Source of the DNA: Hyphomicrobiales bacterium
Lineage (GTDB): Bacteria; Pseudomonadota; Alphaproteobacteria; Rhizobiales; Aestuariivirgaceae
DNA length: 64,000 nucleotides
Reading direction: 5' to 3'
NCBI GenBank assembly: GCA_025363755.1
Contig: JANYLQ010000064.1
Location: 62,001 to 126,000, forward strand
In this document: positions 9,477 through 17,613 of the stretch, piece by piece
Layout: each line of letters opens with the position of its first letter
Numbering within the stretch: the stretch's first letter is position 1
Notes under the pieces: model-generated
Databases searched by the model: none
Seen by the model: only the letters and a program-made list of their open reading frames with translations
What the model was told of the DNA's origin: nothing
Position numbers and translations under genes: made by a program

Positions 9477-9634
9477 TGCATAAAACTCTTTTCACGCCGC
9501 CCGTTGCATCCAGCATTCAACCAGCGAGTTGTCTAGGTCTTCCAAACTTCGCATAAGCTACGGCGGACAAGCCGCGGTGGTGATGGTAAAAGGGGGGAGT
9601 GGAAATCTTTGCAAAAACCTACTATACAGCAACT

Positions 9635-9835
9635 ATGACTAAGCTGGAAAAAATTGAACAAGACATTGCCACCCTTGCCCCTGCGGACGTGCGCAAGCTT
9701 GCTGATTGGCTTGAAGAATACAAATCTGATCTTTGGGATCGGCAGATGGAAGATGATGCGAAGTCTGGGCGGCTTGATAAGTTTGCTGCCCGCGCACTTA
9801 CTGCGCATAAAGCTGGGAAGTCCACGCCGTTGTGA
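9635..9835 (+). CDS. Putative type II antitoxin
   Basis: A 66-residue charged protein (KLEKIEQDIATLAPADVRKLADWLEEYKSDLWDRQ..., motif-level reading) without membrane segments. It is placed directly before a RelE/ParE-like toxin gene and overlaps its GTG start by four bases (GTGA), the usual arrangement of a co-translated antitoxin. Its Leu/Glu/Lys-rich helices with a short unstructured C-terminal tail suit an antitoxin whose tail wraps the toxin. A clear DNA-binding fold cannot be read from sequence. An in-frame GTG at 9599 would add 12 residues but sits directly on a G-rich stretch. The ATG at 9635 is preferred although its ribosome binding site is weak. Confidence 0.65.
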   Translation: MTKLEKIEQDIATLAPADVRKLADWLEEYKSDLWDRQMEDDAKSGRLDKFAARALTAHKAGKSTPL

Positions 9836-10086
9836 ACCATTTCGCTGACCCCGATTTTTGGAAGTGCTACAATAGACTTTCAAAAAACAATCAGAAGATG
9901 GCCGACAAATATTTCGCTCTTCTTAAATCTGATCCAAAACACCCGTCATTGCATTTTAAGAATGTTGGCAAATATTGGTCGGCTAGGGTTGGTATTCATA
10001 TGCGCGCCGTTGCAGTCGCCGATGGTGATGATTTCATCTGGTTCTGGGTTGGCCCGCACTCACAATATGACAAACTGATTCGCTAG
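9832..10086 (+). CDS. RelE/ParE-family toxin
   Basis: An 84-residue basic protein with the features of the RelE/ParE fold: an N-terminal helical hairpin (FWKCYNRLSKNNQKMADKYF), then beta strands with KYWSARVGIHMRAVAVADGD and a final strand FIWFWVGPHSQYDKLI, matching the common ending VGxHxxYDxL of this toxin class. RelE members cleave mRNA on the ribosome and ParE members act on gyrase; sequence alone does not decide which. It starts at a GTG inside the stop region of the antitoxin gene. Such pairs are frequent in accessory DNA. Confidence 0.75.
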   Translation: MNHFADPDFWKCYNRLSKNNQKMADKYFALLKSDPKHPSLHFKNVGKYWSARVGIHMRAVAVADGDDFIWFWVGPHSQYDKLIR

Positions 10087-10093
10087 ACAAAAA

Positions 10094-10105
10094 AAGGCGG
10101 AGCTT
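10094..10105. repeat. 12-bp direct repeat AAGGCGGAGCTT, copy 1
   Basis: An exact copy of AAGGCGGAGCTT recurs at 11076-11087. The two copies bracket the membrane-protein gene at 10128-10976. They might be remnants of an insertion event or chance. Confidence 0.4.
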
Positions 10106-10127
10106 GCCGATTTGGCTTGATTTTACC

Positions 10128-10976
10128 TTACTGCGCAAACCCACACTGCTTCTGTTCCATCTCAATCTGCTTAGTAATGCGAATGGCGTTCTCAGCGTAG
10201 GCTTGGGTCACAGAGCCATGATTAATGGTCTTGTCTTTCAGTGGGCTAACCGCTTCGCACAAATGAAATACATGCGGTTCGGAAGACTTGGCGGCTCCGG
10301 CTTCGGGCGCTATCCAATAGACCACATCGGTGCCGTTGGGATTGGCGGCGGATTTCGTTGCGGCAGCTACATCAGCGGAATCGCGGGCGATGTCTTGCGC
10401 TTGCGCGGCCACCTCGGGTGAGCAAGCTGTAGTAGGTTGGCCAGCTTTGATCTGGGTTGCGCAGGCGTTCATGTCCTGCGTGTACTGCTCAACAGACGGA
10501 GGTTTGAAACTGACACCCATCACAGTTGCAAGCACAGCCAGAACAGCGCCAATGCCGCCCGCAATTTGTTTGTTTTTGGGGTCCATGTCCTTGTCCAAGA
10601 AGATCAGGGCAAGCAAGGGCAGAAAGGCGATCATTCCAATAATCGCACCAAGCTGGTTCTGAACAAAGAAGCGAAATGGTTCAGCCTTGGTGGCCGGACT
10701 TTGGCGGTTAGCGGCTTTCCACAACATGCTGCCTGCAATCGCAAAGACCGCAATGCCAACCAGTAAACCGATCAACAGCGGAAGATTTCCGTTGCCGCTG
10801 CCAGCGTCAAACTTGTGTTGCTTGAGCAAATAAATGCCCGCAATTTCTCCGCCAATAGACACAACCCAACACAGCAAAGCGAAAATCCGTAGCCGCCGAG
10901 AAGCGCCCTTCTGGTCTTGCGTTGCAGCCCATGCTTTGGTGACGTCAACTTTTTCGGTCGGCTTGTTGTCTGACAT
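10128..10976 (-). CDS. Hypothetical membrane protein with four predicted helices
   Basis: A 282-residue protein I do not recognise by name. It has a charged cytoplasmic N-terminus (about 1-28), then hydrophobic segments near 30-50 (IFALLCWVVSIGGEIAGIYLL), 65-85 (LLIGLLVGIAVFAIAGSML), 108-128 (AIIGMIAFLPLLALIFL) and 138-155 (IAGGIGAVLAVLATVMGV). A soluble C-terminal part follows, with three cysteines in the stretch from about 170 to 240 and one more near the end, possibly forming disulphides if periplasmic. No catalytic motif is seen. It is oriented against its neighbours and has its own upstream region with a TATAAT hexamer. A sensor or secretion-linked role is possible but unsupported. Confidence 0.7.
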   Translation of the reverse strand: MSDNKPTEKVDVTKAWAATQDQKGASRRLRIFALLCWVVSIGGEIAGIYLLKQHKFDAGSGNGNLPLLIGLLVGIAVFAIAGSMLWKAANRQSPATKAEPFRFFVQNQLGAIIGMIAFLPLLALIFLDKDMDPKNKQIAGGIGAVLAVLATVMGVSFKPPSVEQYTQDMNACATQIKAGQPTTACSPEVAAQAQDIARDSADVAAATKSAANPNGTDVVYWIAPEAGAAKSSEPHVFHLCEAVSPLKDKTINHGSVTQAYAENAIRITKQIEMEQKQCGFAQ

Positions 10977-11004
10977 AATCTTATCCCCGGTTCAATGTTT
11001 CGGC

Positions 11005-11010
11005 ATTATA
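11005..11010 (-). promoter_or_regulatory. Candidate -10 element for the membrane-protein gene
   Basis: A consensus TATAAT on the minus strand lies 28 bases before the ATG of the gene starting at 10976. No good -35 hexamer is found at 17-18 bases; a TTGACA lies 28 bases further upstream, too far for a standard promoter. Confidence 0.3.
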
Positions 11011-11075
11011 AGACCGAGTTTGGCATAATGTTGGGCGTTGTCAATAATAGACCCAATTGATTGCGCTGTAGCAGT

Positions 11076-11087
11076 AAGGCGGAGCTT
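11076..11087. repeat. 12-bp direct repeat AAGGCGGAGCTT, copy 2
   Basis: Exact copy of the sequence at 10094-10105, on the other side of the membrane-protein gene and just before the tandem ATTACGGTGAC repeats. Confidence 0.4.
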
Positions 11088-11100
11088 TTGGGGGCATATA

Positions 11101-11137
11101 GAATTACGGTGGGATTACGGTGACGAATTACGGTGAC
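11101..11137 (+). repeat. Tandem GAATTACGGTGAC repeats upstream of transposase
   Basis: Three consecutive copies are visible: GAATTACGGTG, GGATTACGGTGAC and GAATTACGGTGAC. The last copy runs into the left inverted repeat of the transposase unit at 11131. The same unit is found at 9438-9476. Confidence 0.7.
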
Positions 11138-11870
11138 ACCCCACTTAATTGACTTCCATCTCACCCCCTGCTAACCACTCCCTCATGGCCAGACTTGCTC
11201 GCGTTATTGTTCCAAACATACCCCACCATGTCACCCAGCGGGGCAATGGTGGTGCGCGTGTGTTTTTCTCTGATGATGACTATGCCTATTACCTCAAACT
11301 TCTCAAAGCCGCTTGCGTAAGCGAAAAGCTGCGTTGTCTTGGCTATGTGCTGATGCCCAATCATGTGCATCTCATTCTCGTGCCGCGTGACGAGGCGGGC
11401 CTCAGCAAGGCCATGTCTGCGGTGCACCGCGCCTATGCGGGCCATTTGAATGCGCGCCGCAAAAAAACTGGTCATTTTTGGCAAGGCCGCTTTGGCTGTG
11501 TGGCGATGGACGGCCAACATGCGCTGAGCGCTTTGCGCTATGTGCTGCTCAATCCAGTGCGGGCTCAGCTTTGCTCCAAACCTGAGCAATGGGATTGGTC
11601 TTCGGCCAAGGCCTATTTGAAGGAGCGCGATGACGGCCTGACGGATAGGAAAGACATGCTGGCCATCTGCCCTGATATAAAGTCCCTACTGATTGAAAGC
11701 CCTGAACAAAATATGGCAGAAATGCTGCTGCGCCGTGCCGAAACCATCGGTAGGCCATTGGGTAGTGCTACGTTCCTAAGTAGACTCGAACGCAAACTGG
11801 GTCGTCCCCTCAAAGCCGCCAAACGTGGGCCAAAATCTGCTGTGAGGACGAATTAAGTCGGGCGTCACCG
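11131..11870 (+). mobile_element. Transposase unit bounded by 20-bp imperfect inverted repeats
   Basis: The left end (11131-11150) and the reverse complement of the right end (11851-11870) match at 18 of 20 positions; the mismatches are A/G at position 8 and C/G at position 12. Both ends begin CGGTGAC and finish with ACTTAATT. The 740-bp interval holds one gene, the Y1/REP-associated transposase at 11185-11856, whose stop codon lies inside the right repeat. Inverted flanking repeats of this kind are known for RAYT genes and their REP sequences. Whether the unit is still mobile cannot be told from one copy. Confidence 0.7.
11185..11856 (+). CDS. REP-associated tyrosine transposase (RAYT, Y1/IS200-like)
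   Basis: A single-strand DNA transposase of the Y1 HUH class that acts on REP-like hairpins. The 223-residue product begins MARLARVIVPNIPHHVTQRG, the standard opening of RAYT proteins. The HUH motif is PNHVHLI with His60 and His62, the candidate catalytic tyrosine is Tyr84 (HRAYAGHLN), followed by the conserved TGHFWQGRF and YVLLNPVRA. All catalytic features are intact. The ATG at 11185 is preferred over an upstream in-frame start at 11149 that would lie in the left repeat. It is flanked by inverted and tandem CGGTGAC repeats, which are its likely substrates. It belongs to the accessory insert after uvrB. Confidence 0.9.
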   Translation: MARLARVIVPNIPHHVTQRGNGGARVFFSDDDYAYYLKLLKAACVSEKLRCLGYVLMPNHVHLILVPRDEAGLSKAMSAVHRAYAGHLNARRKKTGHFWQGRFGCVAMDGQHALSALRYVLLNPVRAQLCSKPEQWDWSSAKAYLKERDDGLTDRKDMLAICPDIKSLLIESPEQNMAEMLLRRAETIGRPLGSATFLSRLERKLGRPLKAAKRGPKSAVRTN

Positions 11871-11990
11871 AACTGCGGTTTACTATACCAACATGACGAG
11901 CCTTGCCCATCGCTTGTCTTTGCTGCAAATAAACTGCTTCAAAATATCTTAAAATTAGCGCAACTGGCGTGCATCGCCTTTGGCAAAATC

Positions 11991-13190
11991 GTGAGCGAAC
12001 TACTGGACACTCTTTCGCCGAACCTGAGGCCGCTATCTATATTGATAGACGGCATTTCTGTGGGCTGTTTTACATCACCAGAGACTTGCCAGTCAGATTG
12101 GATCCGACTACAAAAAAATGCGCTCGGAACCTTTTATCAAACTTTTGAATGGTGCCAAGCTTGGCAGAAAAAAATTGGGGTGCGATCAAATATCCAGCCG
12201 GTGATCATCATTGGAAAATCCGCTGAAGGTGAAGCGCTTTTCATATTGCCATTACAAATCCGCAAGCGATTTGGGTTTGCTGTTTTGGAATGGTTGACCC
12301 AGCCTGAAAATAACTATGGCCAGGGTTTGTTCTGCAACAGCTTTGACGAAAAAGATTGGCAGATTTGGTTTGACAAGAATATGGTAGCGGTTCTCGCTCG
12401 TGTCCCAAATTACGACCTTGCCACTTTGATCAACATGCCCGACCGGGTTTTGGGCAGAGTTAATCCGTTATCAACGCTCAACACCTTCGTTTCTGCTGAT
12501 CAATCTTTTTTGACTCGGTTGCAACCTAATTTCGAAAAACTCCAAGAAGCAAAGCGAACATCGCGCTCAATCAGTAAAATCCGCAGACGTGATGAACGTC
12601 TGGCAGAACTGGGCCATTTGGAGGTTCAGATATCGACGCGCGGACAGATTGCTTTGACGAGCCTTAAAGAAGCGCTGCAACACAAAGAGTTCCAACTGGC
12701 TGAGCTGGGTGTTCATCAATTTGCCACCCAAGATCTGAATACGTTCTTTGGTGACCTCGTCGAAAAAGCTGATGAACCGAATGCCGCATTGCATATTTTT
12801 CGCCTTCAACAATCCGGAAAAACCATAAGTGCTTTGGTGGGAGCGTCTTACGCGGGTACATTTTGGTTGATGATATTATCAATGTCTCGAGATGGGCCGC
12901 TGCAATTTTCGCCGGGCGATTACATTTTGCGGAGATCAATGGCTTGGGCGTGTGAGAACAATTTGCAGTATTATGATTTCGGCATGGGACAATCGCAATA
13001 CAAAGAAATTTGGGCGGATGAGGAAGTCCAGCTCTACAATTACTTCGCAGCCAAGACGCTGAAGGGATTACCACTCGCAGCATTGTTCATGTTTTACAAT
13101 GTTGCGAAGCGTTTGATCAAGAAGACTCCATTTCTTAAGTCTGTGTTTTTTCAATTAAGAAAATGGCTGCGCGGAAAGAAAGCCGTTTAG
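11991..13190 (+). CDS. GNAT/FemAB-like acyltransferase (CelD/BcsL type)
   Basis: The product has 399 residues from a GTG start. It shows the layout of the GNAT-like acetyltransferases often annotated as CelD/BcsL: FYQTFEWCQAWQKKIG near 46-62, a mid-region helical coiled stretch (KTSRSISKIRRRD type), and the conserved C-terminal acyltransferase block with SALVGASYAGTFWLMI, SPGDYILRRSMAWACE and YDFGMGQSQYKEIWA near 320-340. Family members act on exopolysaccharides or on aminoacyl/acyl transfer at the cell surface, but the substrate here is unknown. No transmembrane segment is seen. The basic C-terminus could associate with the membrane. Its stop overlaps the stop of the convergent DUF2339 gene. 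Confidence 0.75.
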   Translation: MSELLDTLSPNLRPLSILIDGISVGCFTSPETCQSDWIRLQKNALGTFYQTFEWCQAWQKKIGVRSNIQPVIIIGKSAEGEALFILPLQIRKRFGFAVLEWLTQPENNYGQGLFCNSFDEKDWQIWFDKNMVAVLARVPNYDLATLINMPDRVLGRVNPLSTLNTFVSADQSFLTRLQPNFEKLQEAKRTSRSISKIRRRDERLAELGHLEVQISTRGQIALTSLKEALQHKEFQLAELGVHQFATQDLNTFFGDLVEKADEPNAALHIFRLQQSGKTISALVGASYAGTFWLMILSMSRDGPLQFSPGDYILRRSMAWACENNLQYYDFGMGQSQYKEIWADEEVQLYNYFAAKTLKGLPLAALFMFYNVAKRLIKKTPFLKSVFFQLRKWLRGKKAV

Positions 13191-15832
13191 ACTGTCTCTT
13201 CTTTTTTAAGTTCGAGCACAAAGCGAGTGTAAAGCCAGCCAACGCCGATCAGACAAAGTCCGAGGCCCAGCAAGCTGGCGATGCGCCACAAACCGCCAAT
13301 CTCCCAGAGATCATAACCAAAAGCTTTGAGTAAAGCCAAAACCATAACCACCATACCACCCAAACGGATATTCTTGCGTTCGAGTTTCAATCCAATAACA
13401 AACATCAGTATTGATAGCACTAACCACGCCGCTGAGAGCGCATATGACTCAGCATCACCGCTAAATTCGGGAATTATATATTTGCCCTGAAACGCCATTT
13501 TGGTTTGCAGGGTGACGTAGACCACGGACAGCACCAAGGCCAAAATGCCCAATCCGTTGCGCCACCAGACTAGCCCAATGGCGTCAAGCTTGCGCGCAAT
13601 CAATGCCAATAAAACCACAGGAGCGAGATAGGCCATGGTCAAAGAATTGAATATGATGTTGCCTTGAATCTGATCTCCAGATGCAAGAGGGTTGAGCAGT
13701 AACATGCTCATCAGAACTATTGCTGCACAACTGCCAAACAGTAGAATTCGTGCACCCCATAGCGATACAAACGATGAGAACAGTTGCTGCCTGTAAGCCA
13801 GACCATAAGCCATGCCCAGCCACGACAAGATATGCGCCGACATTTCGAGAAGCGTCATATCATGGCGCACGAGATCACCACCAATCAAGGTGTGGAGTTC
13901 AAGCGACACGAGCGACACCAGCAATGCGAGACTGATACCTTCAAGCGCTACCTGCTCGCGGCGATAGTTTTCATTCTTCAGCCAGCGGCTGGCCACAAAT
14001 AATGCCACAGCCGGAATGCCATAACCATAGATCGGCCAATGCCCGCCCCATGGATAAACCGCACCCTCGTCCCAGATTTCGCGCGAAACAAACAGCCGCA
14101 CTGCTGCAAAACTGCCAAGTGCGCTGGCGACCGCGCCAATCAAACGCGCCGGAAGAATACGACTGTAATAGGCAGCCGCTACTGCAAAAATTGGAATGGC
14201 AATTGTATACCAGATATTATCAAACATCCGGTCTAAGGCGAAAAGTCCGAGCAAGGCTGCTCCAACAATCAGACTCGAAATTCCAAATTGTGGCTCGACG
14301 TCGTGAAGCACCGAACGCTTTACCCACGCCAAGCCTAAAAGCAATGCCGCCAATATTGCGCCAAACAAAGCCCAGCTATTTGCACTCCAAACAAAATCGG
14401 CCCTGCCCCATGCGCCAAACAGGAATATGAATGCCGCACCAGCGGCCAAGGCGGCCCATGGTTGCGCAGTTTGTTTTTTCAAAAATCCAACGACGCCCAG
14501 CCCCGCAAAACCGAGAAGCCCAACCATCATCCAATTCACAAAGCGCGGTGGCTCAGAGAGGCCCGGAACAGTTGTCCAAAATCCATGCTCATCGAACGCC
14601 CATTCATGAAATGACACATCGGGCCAGCCCATAAACATGATCCATGTGCACAGCGCCGCCAGCAACGCCGCAACGCTTGCCCCATTTTTGAACCAGCTAA
14701 ATGCCGCAATCAAAGCCATGCCCGTCAAGAACCACAGTATTGCAACGGGGGCGTGTTGTGTTTCAAAGACTTGCTCAGAAAGCAATGCCGAGCCCGCAAC
14801 CATCCCACACACGCCTAAACTCATCGGCTTGCTCATACTCACGACTTTGACGAGACTGCCACTTTCCTCTGCAAATATGGCACGGCCTTCAAGCATCAGT
14901 GTTGCGCCAAGACCCAAAGCAATAGCGAACGCACCGATTGGCCAAACATCGCCCGAGGTGAATGCCCCTCCGCTGATCCACAACAGTCCCCAAACAAAAG
15001 CACCAGCGATGCTGAGATAGCCCAGCCACCACCAATTGCGGCCACGCAAGGTGAGGAACGATGCAACCACGATGACCAGCAGATAGGGAAAGAAGCTCCA
15101 CGCATTAGGATGGGTGGCTGTCACTAAAGCAGGCGCAGAATATGCACCGAGTAGCCCAAGCGCTGCAATCAGTGGCCCCTGCACGCGTGCAAGCCAGAAT
15201 GCGGCCATCGCCACCAAGCCTAGCCCAATGAAATCAACACTGGGCGAAACCAAATCATAAAGGCCGTAAGCCGCATAAACCACCCCAAAACCCATCACCA
15301 ATCCGGCAGCAGATAATGCAGCGGGTACATAATCAACCATGCTGGTGCCACGCGAACGGCGCACATATTCACCTGCTGCTACTAGTCCAGCGGCAATGAT
15401 CAAACCAATGAGGACGCGCAGAAAAGGCGATATCAAACCTTGGTCGTGGGCATATTTGATAAACAGCAGACCAGCCAGCGCAATGGCGACACCGCCAACC
15501 CAGACAAACCAGCGTGATGCCAAGTTGCGTTCAATGTCACGGGATGGAGCTTGTGAAACAAAAACGGGTTCAATAATTGCTTCTGTGGCTGGCTCAATTT
15601 TCTCAACCGTCGGCTCGGGTGTGACTTCTATTTTTGTTGTGGGAGTCGCGATCTCAACTTGCCGTGCTTCAGATGGCAACACCGAACCAACAGAAAGACC
15701 GCTGAGTTGCCTCTTGATCTCATAAATGCTGCGCTCCAAGCGCTGCGCCTTAAAAAATCCGATGATGCCGAGGACAAATCCCCCGAACACCACTCCCATG
15801 ATCAAGAGTCCTAATACTAAAAAATCATCCAT
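13187..15832 (-). CDS. DUF2339 multi-pass membrane protein
   Basis: A large polytopic membrane protein of 881 residues from the ATG at 15832; an upstream in-frame start at 15916 is less likely because it overlaps the lipB region. A first helix ([23 protein letters not shown]) is followed by a short coiled segment and a Glu/Pro/Thr-rich linker (about 50-110). The block [27 protein letters not shown] then opens a domain typical of DUF2339 proteins, with well over 20 hydrophobic segments to the end. The function of this family is not established. It is divergent from lipB. Its last bases overlap the end of the acyltransferase gene. Confidence 0.85.
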   Translation of the reverse strand: MDDFLVLGLLIMGVVFGGFVLGIIGFFKAQRLERSIYEIKRQLSGLSVGSVLPSEARQVEIATPTTKIEVTPEPTVEKIEPATEAIIEPVFVSQAPSRDIERNLASRWFVWVGGVAIALAGLLFIKYAHDQGLISPFLRVLIGLIIAAGLVAAGEYVRRSRGTSMVDYVPAALSAAGLVMGFGVVYAAYGLYDLVSPSVDFIGLGLVAMAAFWLARVQGPLIAALGLLGAYSAPALVTATHPNAWSFFPYLLVIVVASFLTLRGRNWWWLGYLSIAGAFVWGLLWISGGAFTSGDVWPIGAFAIALGLGATLMLEGRAIFAEESGSLVKVVSMSKPMSLGVCGMVAGSALLSEQVFETQHAPVAILWFLTGMALIAAFSWFKNGASVAALLAALCTWIMFMGWPDVSFHEWAFDEHGFWTTVPGLSEPPRFVNWMMVGLLGFAGLGVVGFLKKQTAQPWAALAAGAAFIFLFGAWGRADFVWSANSWALFGAILAALLLGLAWVKRSVLHDVEPQFGISSLIVGAALLGLFALDRMFDNIWYTIAIPIFAVAAAYYSRILPARLIGAVASALGSFAAVRLFVSREIWDEGAVYPWGGHWPIYGYGIPAVALFVASRWLKNENYRREQVALEGISLALLVSLVSLELHTLIGGDLVRHDMTLLEMSAHILSWLGMAYGLAYRQQLFSSFVSLWGARILLFGSCAAIVLMSMLLLNPLASGDQIQGNIIFNSLTMAYLAPVVLLALIARKLDAIGLVWWRNGLGILALVLSVVYVTLQTKMAFQGKYIIPEFSGDAESYALSAAWLVLSILMFVIGLKLERKNIRLGGMVVMVLALLKAFGYDLWEIGGLWRIASLLGLGLCLIGVGWLYTRFVLELKKEETV

Positions 15833-15906
15833 GCCTTGCGACTCCCAACCCTCATTCCAATTTAGAAGAGTTGCCGGGCAATGTCGAACATGACAAAAGA
15901 CCAGCC

Positions 15907-16578
15907 ATGAAACCACGTAGCGAGATAAGAAGCACTCTCAGAACGGATGATAGAATCCGCTGGGAAGCGGCGTCTGGCTTGACACTTTATGAGACTGCGA
16001 TTGCCCGTATGGACGCAGAAGTGGCGGCAATCGGCACGGGTGCCACTGAACTCATCTGGCTCGTGGAACATCCGCCAATCTATACTGCGGGCACCAGCGC
16101 CAAATCTGCTGACCTCGTGGATGCATCACGCTTTCCAGTTTATGAAACGGGGCGCGGTGGGCAATACACCTATCACGGGCCCGGCCAGCGCGTGGCCTAT
16201 GTGATGCTCGATCTTAAGAAGCGCGGCAATGATATTCGAGCTTATGTAGCGGGTTTAGAAGATGTGATTATCGGCACACTGGCGGATTTCAACATCATCG
16301 GTGAGCGTCGCGAAGACCGCGTTGGGGTTTGGGTGCAGCGGGGCATTCGTGAAGACAAGATCGCAGCACTGGGCATTCGCGTCAGAAAGGGTGTGACGTT
16401 TCATGGCTTGTCGATCAACCTAAAACCTGATCTTTCGCATTTCAGCGGTATTGTGCCTTGCGGTGTGACCGAACATGGCGTGACGAGTTTTGCTGATCTT
16501 GGCATGAACACAACCATGGAGGAACTCGACGCAGCTCTAAAGATGAGTTTTGTCAAAATATTCGGTAAACTCGTATAA
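15907..16578 (+). CDS. lipB: Octanoyltransferase LipB
   Basis: Moves octanoyl from acyl carrier protein to lipoyl domains, the first step of lipoate assembly on pyruvate and 2-oxoglutarate dehydrogenases. The product has 223 residues from the ATG at 15907; an in-frame start at 15871 adds twelve. Signatures are [13 protein letters not shown] from 83, the catalytic Lys151 in [13 protein letters not shown], the following FHGLSINL, and the catalytic Cys185 in VPCGV. The family length is 210-230, so it is complete. The upstream neighbour is the divergent DUF2339 gene. Confidence 0.94.
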   Translation: MKPRSEIRSTLRTDDRIRWEAASGLTLYETAIARMDAEVAAIGTGATELIWLVEHPPIYTAGTSAKSADLVDASRFPVYETGRGGQYTYHGPGQRVAYVMLDLKKRGNDIRAYVAGLEDVIIGTLADFNIIGERREDRVGVWVQRGIREDKIAALGIRVRKGVTFHGLSINLKPDLSHFSGIVPCGVTEHGVTSFADLGMNTTMEELDAALKMSFVKIFGKLV

Positions 16579-16644
16579 TGTAACTTGTAATGTTTCCGTT
16601 AAATTGGTAATCAACTGCTCATAAGAAACAAAGAGGAATCATCC

Positions 16645-17253
16645 ATGAAACTTTACTATGCACCCGGCGCCTGCTCCATGGCCCCACATATTTTGCTCAA
16701 TGAACTCGGCAAGAAGTTCACGATTGAAAAGATTGATATGGGCACCAAGAAAACCGAAGGCGGCAAGGACTTCAACAAGATCAACGCAAAGAGTTATGTG
16801 CCAACTCTCGAAATCAAAAAAGACGAAGTGCTGACAGAAGTTTCAACCATCCTGCAATATCTGGCCGACAAAGCCAAAGCTACCAAGATGCTACCAAAGG
16901 CGGGAACGATGGCGCGCTATCGTGCAATGGAAACATTGAACTTCATCGCCTCAGAATTGCACAAAGGCATGGGCGGATTGTTCAACAAAGCTATGCCAGA
17001 AGAAGGCCGTAAAATTATTATTGAGCGCGTTTCAAAGCGTTTGGATTATGTTGATGGATTATTGGCCAAGACGAAATTTATTGGCGGCAAGACTTTCGGC
17101 GTGTCTGACGCTTACGCCTTCACAATTATGAACTGGGGCGGCTGGGTTGGTATTGATATCAAAAAATGGAAAAACATCGCCCGCTTTATGGAAATGATGG
17201 CGGCAAGGCCATCAGTGCAAGCTACGATGAAGGCTGAAGGTTTGTTGGGGTAA
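16645..17253 (+). CDS. Glutathione S-transferase (beta class-like)
   Basis: A cytosolic glutathione-dependent detoxification enzyme of 202 residues. The N-terminal thioredoxin-like domain starts MKLYYAPGACSMAPHILL. The cysteine at residue 10 in PGACS is the one used by bacterial beta-class enzymes, and SYVPTLEI supplies the cis-proline. The all-helical C-terminal domain follows from about residue 85 and ends with a normal NWGGWVGID segment. GAGGA seven bases before the ATG gives a clear start. It is a single gene with an intrinsic terminator-like palindrome shortly after it. Confidence 0.88.
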   Translation: MKLYYAPGACSMAPHILLNELGKKFTIEKIDMGTKKTEGGKDFNKINAKSYVPTLEIKKDEVLTEVSTILQYLADKAKATKMLPKAGTMARYRAMETLNFIASELHKGMGGLFNKAMPEEGRKIIIERVSKRLDYVDGLLAKTKFIGGKTFGVSDAYAFTIMNWGGWVGIDIKKWKNIARFMEMMAARPSVQATMKAEGLLG

Positions 17254-17292
17254 AATAATATCGAACTCTCTACCCATGAATCACTCACAAAC

Positions 17293-17326
17293 GTCATTCC
17301 CGCGAAAGCGGGAATCTTTGTTTTTT
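17293..17326 (+). terminator. Palindromic repeat / likely terminator after the GST gene
   Basis: The 8-bp stem ATTCCCGC / GCGGGAAT with GAAA loop (17296-17315) is followed by CTTTGTTTTTT. The sequence GTCATTCCCGCGAAAGCGGG is also a widespread intergenic palindrome of proteobacteria, and relatives of it occur at 39778 and 59650 in this window. Confidence 0.65.
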
Positions 17327-17391
17327 GCATCAAAAACACAGATGGCCGCTTTTGCGAGCATGACGGCTTAAAATATTGAGCTAATCAGAAA

Positions 17392-17613
17392 ATGGACATC
17401 CTCACTCTTTTCGGCCTCGTCGCTATCTCAATGATGCTCATCACTTACACGTTGGAAACACGCAGCCATTGGTTCGTGTTACTCTTTGCGATCGCCTGCG
17501 CGCTGGGTTCCACCTATGGGTTCCTGCAAGGCGCATGGCCGTTTGGGTTGGTTGAGGCTGTGTGGGCCTTCATCGCCCTCAAACGTTGGACTGATCGGCG
17601 CAGCAGTCGCTAA
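17392..17613 (+). CDS. Small hypothetical membrane protein
   Basis: A 73-residue protein with three hydrophobic segments (about 3-20, 26-45 and 49-65) and a basic C-terminus, likely an inner-membrane protein. A glycine, a proline and several aromatic residues sit at predicted helix ends (GAWPFGLVEAVWAFIALKRW). I do not recognise a function. Its last four bases overlap the end of the convergent gene at 17610. No strong ribosome binding site is visible before the ATG, so the call rests mainly on amino-acid pattern. Confidence 0.55.
   Translation: MDILTLFGLVAISMMLITYTLETRSHWFVLLFAIACALGSTYGFLQGAWPFGLVEAVWAFIALKRWTDRRSSR

Noticed and set aside
9477-9634. Possible remnant of a GIY-YIG or other short gene before the toxin-antitoxin pair
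   Set aside because: A translated stretch with YGGQ-like residues recalls tails of such genes, but it is too short and degenerate to support.
14002-14430. Plus-strand frames of 60-142 residues inside the DUF2339 gene
   Set aside because: They are Gln/Pro/Arg-rich shadows of a long hydrophobic gene on the other strand.
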